From: DUPQ01 sp041678685
GTDB lineage: Bacteria > Bacillota > Clostridia > DUPQ01
Length of the DNA: 26,493 nt
Assembly (NCBI GenBank): GCA_041678685.1
Contig: JBAYNV010000008.1
Location: 1 to 26,493 of the forward strand
Direction: 5' to 3'
The position numbers were made by a program, and so were the translations under genes. The notes below the pieces were generated by a model that was given only the letters and a program-made list of their open reading frames with translations, did no database searches and was not told where the DNA came from. Below, piece by piece: positions 23,360 through 26,493 of this stretch; within the stretch, counting starts at the first letter, position 1, and each line of letters starts with the position of its first letter.

Positions 23360-24538
23360 ATGGACATTTTTGAAAAATGCGAAAAGTTTGATACTGCCAA
23401 TGAAATCAGAAGAAAAGGGATATATCCCTATTTTCATGCATTGGAGTCGCGTCAGGATACCGAGGTCATCATGGAAGGCAAACGCCGCATCATGCTCGGT
23501 TCAAATAATTATCTCGGACTGACAACAAATCCGGAAATAATAGAAGCCGGGATCAGGGCATTCAGAAAATATGGAACAGGCTGCTCGGGTTCACGTTTTT
23601 TAAACGGTACGCTTGAACTGCATCTCGAACTGGAAAAAGCACTCGGGCATTTTCTTAACAAGGAAGCGGTGATGATCTTTTCAACGGGATTCCAGACCAA
23701 CTTAGGTATAATATCCGCAATTGTTGGTAAGGATGATTATGTTATCTGCGACCGCGAAAACCATGCGTCCATATATGACGGATGCAGGCTTTCATACGGG
23801 ACGCTGCTGCGCTACAGGCATAATGACATGGAAGATCTTGAAAACCAGTTAAAGAAAGTACCGGATACCGCAGGAAAACTTATAGTGAGCGACGGTGTTT
23901 TTTCCATGGGAGGTGACATCTGTGACCTTCCGAATATAATAAGGCTAAAAAAACAGTACGGCGCACGCGTGATGCTGGATGACTCGCATGCTCTGGGTGT
24001 CATAGGCAAAGGCGGCCGCGGCACAGCAAGTTACTATGGCCTTGAGAAGGATGTCGATATATATATGGGCACATTTTCAAAATCCCTTGCAAGCCTTGGC
24101 GGATACATGGCAGCAAGCGAACAGGTCATCGATTATGCCCGTCATACATCCCGTCCTTTCATCTTTTCAGCTTCTATGACTCCTCCAAGCTGTGCGGTAA
24201 CGCTCTGCGCGCTTCATTATCTTGAGACCCATCCGCAGATCGTAGATGATCTGCATCATATTTCTTTTTATTTCAGAAAAAAACTGACCGGATACGGTAT
24301 AAAGATAAGAGAGTCTGAGACACCTATAATACCCATATTCACTTATGAAACAATAAACACGCTTACGATCGCAAAAGAACTGTATGATAACGGTGTGTAT
24401 GTGAACTGCTCGCTTCCTCCGGCTGCAGCTCCTCACGAATGCCTGCTCCGCACCAGCCTTATGGCGACGCATACAGAGCAATTGATAGACGAAGCTTCGG
24501 ATATAATAGCAAAAGTATTGGCAAGGTACGAATTATGA
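23360..24538 (+). CDS. Serine palmitoyltransferase-like alpha-oxoamine synthase
   Basis: This is a 392-residue PLP enzyme of the alpha-oxoamine synthase group, which condenses an amino acid with an acyl-CoA. The N terminus GIYPYFHALESRQDTEV followed by MLGSNNYLGL is closer to bacterial serine palmitoyltransferase than to KBL (2-amino-3-ketobutyrate CoA ligase) or BioF, as I recall those sequences. GTGCSGSRFLNGTLELH is conserved. PLP-site residues are His135 (DRENHASI), Asp207 and His210 (LDDSHALG), and Lys241 in GTFSKSLASLGG. The start with AGGAGGA 4-5 bases upstream at 23360 is preferred over an in-frame ATG at 23318. It overlaps the SDR gene by four bases (ATGA), so the pair is coupled. An AONS role is less likely because no other biotin gene is present. 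Confidence 0.83.
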   Translation: MDIFEKCEKFDTANEIRRKGIYPYFHALESRQDTEVIMEGKRRIMLGSNNYLGLTTNPEIIEAGIRAFRKYGTGCSGSRFLNGTLELHLELEKALGHFLNKEAVMIFSTGFQTNLGIISAIVGKDDYVICDRENHASIYDGCRLSYGTLLRYRHNDMEDLENQLKKVPDTAGKLIVSDGVFSMGGDICDLPNIIRLKKQYGARVMLDDSHALGVIGKGGRGTASYYGLEKDVDIYMGTFSKSLASLGGYMAASEQVIDYARHTSRPFIFSASMTPPSCAVTLCALHYLETHPQIVDDLHHISFYFRKKLTGYGIKIRESETPIIPIFTYETINTLTIAKELYDNGVYVNCSLPPAAAPHECLLRTSLMATHTEQLIDEASDIIAKVLARYEL

Positions 24539-25323
24539 AAGTAGCTATAGTAACAGGAGGAAGCTCAGGAATAGGGCTTAGTACTGCAAAGAGCCTTTCA
24601 ACTTCAGGCTGTACGGTATATGAATTCAGCCGCAGGGACATAAAGACTGCCGGCATAAACCATATCACATGCGATGTGACAGACGAAACACTGGTCGCAT
24701 CTTCTGTAAAACAGGTAATGGATACGGAAGGACATATCGATATACTTGTGTGTTCTGCCGGATTTGGGATATCAGGAGCCGTGGAGTTCACCAGATCCGA
24801 GGATGCAAAACGTCAGATGGATGTGAATTTTTTCGGTACTGTAAATGCGGTCAAAGCTTGCCTGCCTGTAATGAGAAAGCAGCATAGCGGCAGGATCATA
24901 TGCATATCCTCTGTCGCAGGCGCGATCGCGATCCCCTTTCAGACATATTACTCCGCATCAAAAGCAGCGATAAATTCATATGCAAGAGCTCTGAGAAATG
25001 AAGTGAAACCTTTTGGCATAGAAGTCGCAGCCGTAATGCCCGGTGATATATGTACAGGATTTACAGATGCAAGGAACAAGGATATTGAAGGAGACGCCAT
25101 ATATGGAGGAAGAATAAGCAGATCCGTTGCCGGCATGGAAAAAGATGAAAGAAACGGGATGCCTGCAGATACTGCCGGCCGCTTCATCTGTGAATTAGCA
25201 TTGAAACGCATTATAAAACCCGTATATGCAATAGGGATGCAATACCGGCTATTTACCCTTCTTTCAAGAATACTGCCCGAAAGGCTCGTATGTTACATTA
25301 TAGGCAAAATGTATGCCATGTAG
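24535..25323 (+). CDS. Short-chain dehydrogenase/reductase (possible 3-ketosphinganine reductase)
   Basis: This is a 262-residue classical SDR. The cofactor motif is TGGSSGIG at 7-14, NAG is replaced by SAG (CSAGFG at 73-78), the catalytic Ser is in ISSVAG (125-126), and the pair is Tyr139-x-x-x-Lys143 in YYSASKAA. CDVTD at 46-50 contacts the adenine, and the Arg33-Arg34 pair after the second strand favours NADPH. The C-terminal tail is longer than in plain SDRs and fairly hydrophobic, which could touch the membrane. Being coupled to an SPT-like gene, it is a natural candidate for the next step, reduction of 3-ketosphinganine, but many SDRs look alike and this is inference. Confidence 0.85.
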   Translation: MKVAIVTGGSSGIGLSTAKSLSTSGCTVYEFSRRDIKTAGINHITCDVTDETLVASSVKQVMDTEGHIDILVCSAGFGISGAVEFTRSEDAKRQMDVNFFGTVNAVKACLPVMRKQHSGRIICISSVAGAIAIPFQTYYSASKAAINSYARALRNEVKPFGIEVAAVMPGDICTGFTDARNKDIEGDAIYGGRISRSVAGMEKDERNGMPADTAGRFICELALKRIIKPVYAIGMQYRLFTLLSRILPERLVCYIIGKMYAM

Positions 25324-25337
25324 ATATTATCCGAGTG

Positions 25338-25343
25338 TATAAT
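25338..25343 (+). promoter_or_regulatory. -10 element before the EamA transporter gene
   Basis: A consensus TATAAT lies just after the SDR stop, with transcription expected near 25350. No good -35 is seen, so strength is uncertain, and read-through from the SDR gene is also possible. Confidence 0.4.
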
Positions 25344-25364
25344 AGATGACATATGAGGTGGATG

Positions 25365-26249
25365 ATGTCATCGAAACATGGAAAATCAATATTTTATGCG
25401 ATACTTGCTGCAGCACTATATGCCATAAGCTCTCCGATATCAAAGCTTCTTTTAAATGATATCGCTCCTGTGATGCTGGCATCATACCTTTATCTGGGTG
25501 CAGGTACAGGCATGCTCATACTGGGATTGTTAACCAAAAACACTGCAAAAGAAAAATCGGAGAAACATCTTACAAGAAAAGAACTTCCTTTTACCGTCGG
25601 AATGATCGCCCTTGACATCGCAGCTCCCATATTCCTTATGCTAGGTCTTACAAAAACGACGGCAGCCAATGCCTCTTTGCTCAACAATTTCGAAATAGTC
25701 GCAACATCCCTTATCGCGCTTTTTATTTTCAGTGAAAAAATATCGAAAAGACTCTGGATCGCCATATCCCTGGTAACAGTGTCAAGCATAGTACTGTCCA
25801 TGAATGACACAGGTGCATTTTCTTTTTCGATAGGTTCTCTTTTTATACTGATGGCTTGTATATGCTGGGGATTTGAGAATAACTGCACAAGGATGATGTC
25901 ATCAAAGAATCCTGTTGATATCGTTATAATCAAAGGTTTCGGTTCAGGCATCGGTTCCCTTGCTGTCGCATTCGTTATCGGGGAAACCATGGCTTCCTTC
26001 GGATATATAATGTTAGCCATGCTGCTTGGTTTTACCGCTTACGGATTGAGCATATTCTTCTATATATATGCGCAACGGGAGTTAGGTGCGGCAAAAACCA
26101 GCACATATTATGCCATAGCCCCTTTCATAGGAGTTGCTTTCTCGCTGGTGATATTCCTGGAAGTTCCGTCTTTATCCTTTATTCTTGCACTGGTCATTAT
26201 GATCATCGGCACATATTTCGCCGTTACTGATGTTCAGTCTCATAAATGA
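25365..26249 (+). CDS. EamA/DMT family transporter
   Basis: This is a 294-residue membrane protein of the drug/metabolite transporter superfamily with two EamA repeats and about ten helices. The first repeat runs FYAILAAALYAISSPISKLL through LLNNFEIVATSLIALFIF. The second starts FILMACICWGFENNCTRMM and ends YYAIAPFIGVAFSLVIF. These Ala/Ser/Trp patterns are typical. GAGGTG at 25355-25360 best serves the ATG at 25365; earlier in-frame ATGs at 25353 and 25362 are less well spaced. The substrate is unknown. It follows the SPT-like/SDR genes on the same strand, and its end overlaps the convergent partial gene by 26 bases. Confidence 0.88.
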   Translation: MSSKHGKSIFYAILAAALYAISSPISKLLLNDIAPVMLASYLYLGAGTGMLILGLLTKNTAKEKSEKHLTRKELPFTVGMIALDIAAPIFLMLGLTKTTAANASLLNNFEIVATSLIALFIFSEKISKRLWIAISLVTVSSIVLSMNDTGAFSFSIGSLFILMACICWGFENNCTRMMSSKNPVDIVIIKGFGSGIGSLAVAFVIGETMASFGYIMLAMLLGFTAYGLSIFFYIYAQRELGAAKTSTYYAIAPFIGVAFSLVIFLEVPSLSFILALVIMIIGTYFAVTDVQSHK

Positions 26250-26493
26250 TATTTCCTATGATCCCGAATCCGGTCCCTCCGCGGGGTACGGTGTTCGGGT
26301 AATCCGGATTAGGTTTCAGCTGTATTTCCCCGGCCAGATGCGCCTGCTTCATCATGTCCCCGCTCTCATCTGTGATATTCCTGAAATACAGCTCCTCCAC
26401 TTTACATATGCCTTCGGGATAATATACTTCAGTCCACTCATCGGATGGCGCATTTCTGTTTCCCGTAACGCTTTTTGGCCCGACATGAACGAG
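26224..26493 (-). CDS. Partial gene at the right edge, unrecognised
   Basis: This minus-strand frame is open from the window edge (no start inside) and ends TAA at 26224-26226, covering the last 89 residues of a protein. It contains EWTEVYYPEGICKVEELYFRN and later NPDYPNTVPRGGTGFGIIGN, and looks like a soluble, beta-rich C terminus with an end rich in Gly and Pro. Its length without stops, and ordinary codon use, suggest a real gene. I do not recognise the family. It is convergent with, and overlaps, the EamA transporter gene by 26 bases. Confidence 0.6.
   Translation of the reverse strand, partial: LVHVGPKSVTGNRNAPSDEWTEVYYPEGICKVEELYFRNITDESGDMMKQAHLAGEIQLKPNPDYPNTVPRGGTGFGIIGNIIYETEHQ

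Noticed and set aside
23360..24538. BioF (8-amino-7-oxononanoate synthase) as the function of the oxoamine synthase
   Set aside because: No other biotin gene is near, and the N-terminal YPYF...QDTEV region matches SPT better; kept only as an alternative.

Overview
The window reads as chromosomal DNA of a low-to-mid GC Gram-positive bacterium, most likely an anaerobic Clostridia-type Firmicute. This is inferred from strong GGAGG-type ribosome binding sites, SigA-like promoters, lipobox and zinc-ribbon surface proteins, and the PdxR/PdxST and CoA-disulfide-reductase gene sets. Genes are densely packed. I see no rRNA, tRNA, CRISPR array, insertion sequence or phage gene, and no gene-free gap longer than about 270 bases.

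Layout. (1) 1-4230, plus strand: an operon of two type I sulfatases (the first cut by the window edge) bracketing two paralogous Gfo/Idh/MocA oxidoreductases, probably for desulfating and oxidising a sulfated sugar. (2) 4238-5490, minus: an L-rhamnose-mutarotase-family protein behind a DHH/DHHA1 phosphoesterase. (3) 5592-7187, minus: a DUF4153 membrane protein. (4) 7321-8958, minus: a heliorhodopsin followed by a TspO-like multi-pass membrane protein. (5) 9205-12450, plus, divergent from the heliorhodopsin: a four-module persulfide/CoA-disulfide reductase (CoADR-rhodanese-TusA-DsrE) broken by a frameshift near 9820, then a terminator and a Crp/Fnr-family regulator. (6) 12439-15447: pdxR divergent from pdxS-pdxT (vitamin B6 synthesis). 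(7) 15572-21507, plus: a lipoprotein, three zinc-ribbon/TM/extracellular-domain proteins and a small membrane protein. Two of the zinc-ribbon proteins carry what looks like a papain-like Cys-His-Asp triad. (8) 21584-23095, minus: a MerR/GyrI-type regulator with a textbook 19-bp-spacer promoter, and a YhbS-like GNAT acetyltransferase. (9) 23360-25323, plus: a serine-palmitoyltransferase-like alpha-oxoamine synthase overlapping a short-chain dehydrogenase, a candidate sphingoid-base module. (10) 25365-26249: an EamA/DMT transporter, convergent with an unrecognised partial gene at the right edge.

The most interesting parts are the heliorhodopsin/TspO pair back-to-back with a sulfur-redox enzyme under a Crp-like site, the zinc-ribbon cysteine-protease-like cluster, and the SPT-like/SDR pair with its symmetric operator region. 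Functions are assigned by recognising motifs by eye; no database search was possible.
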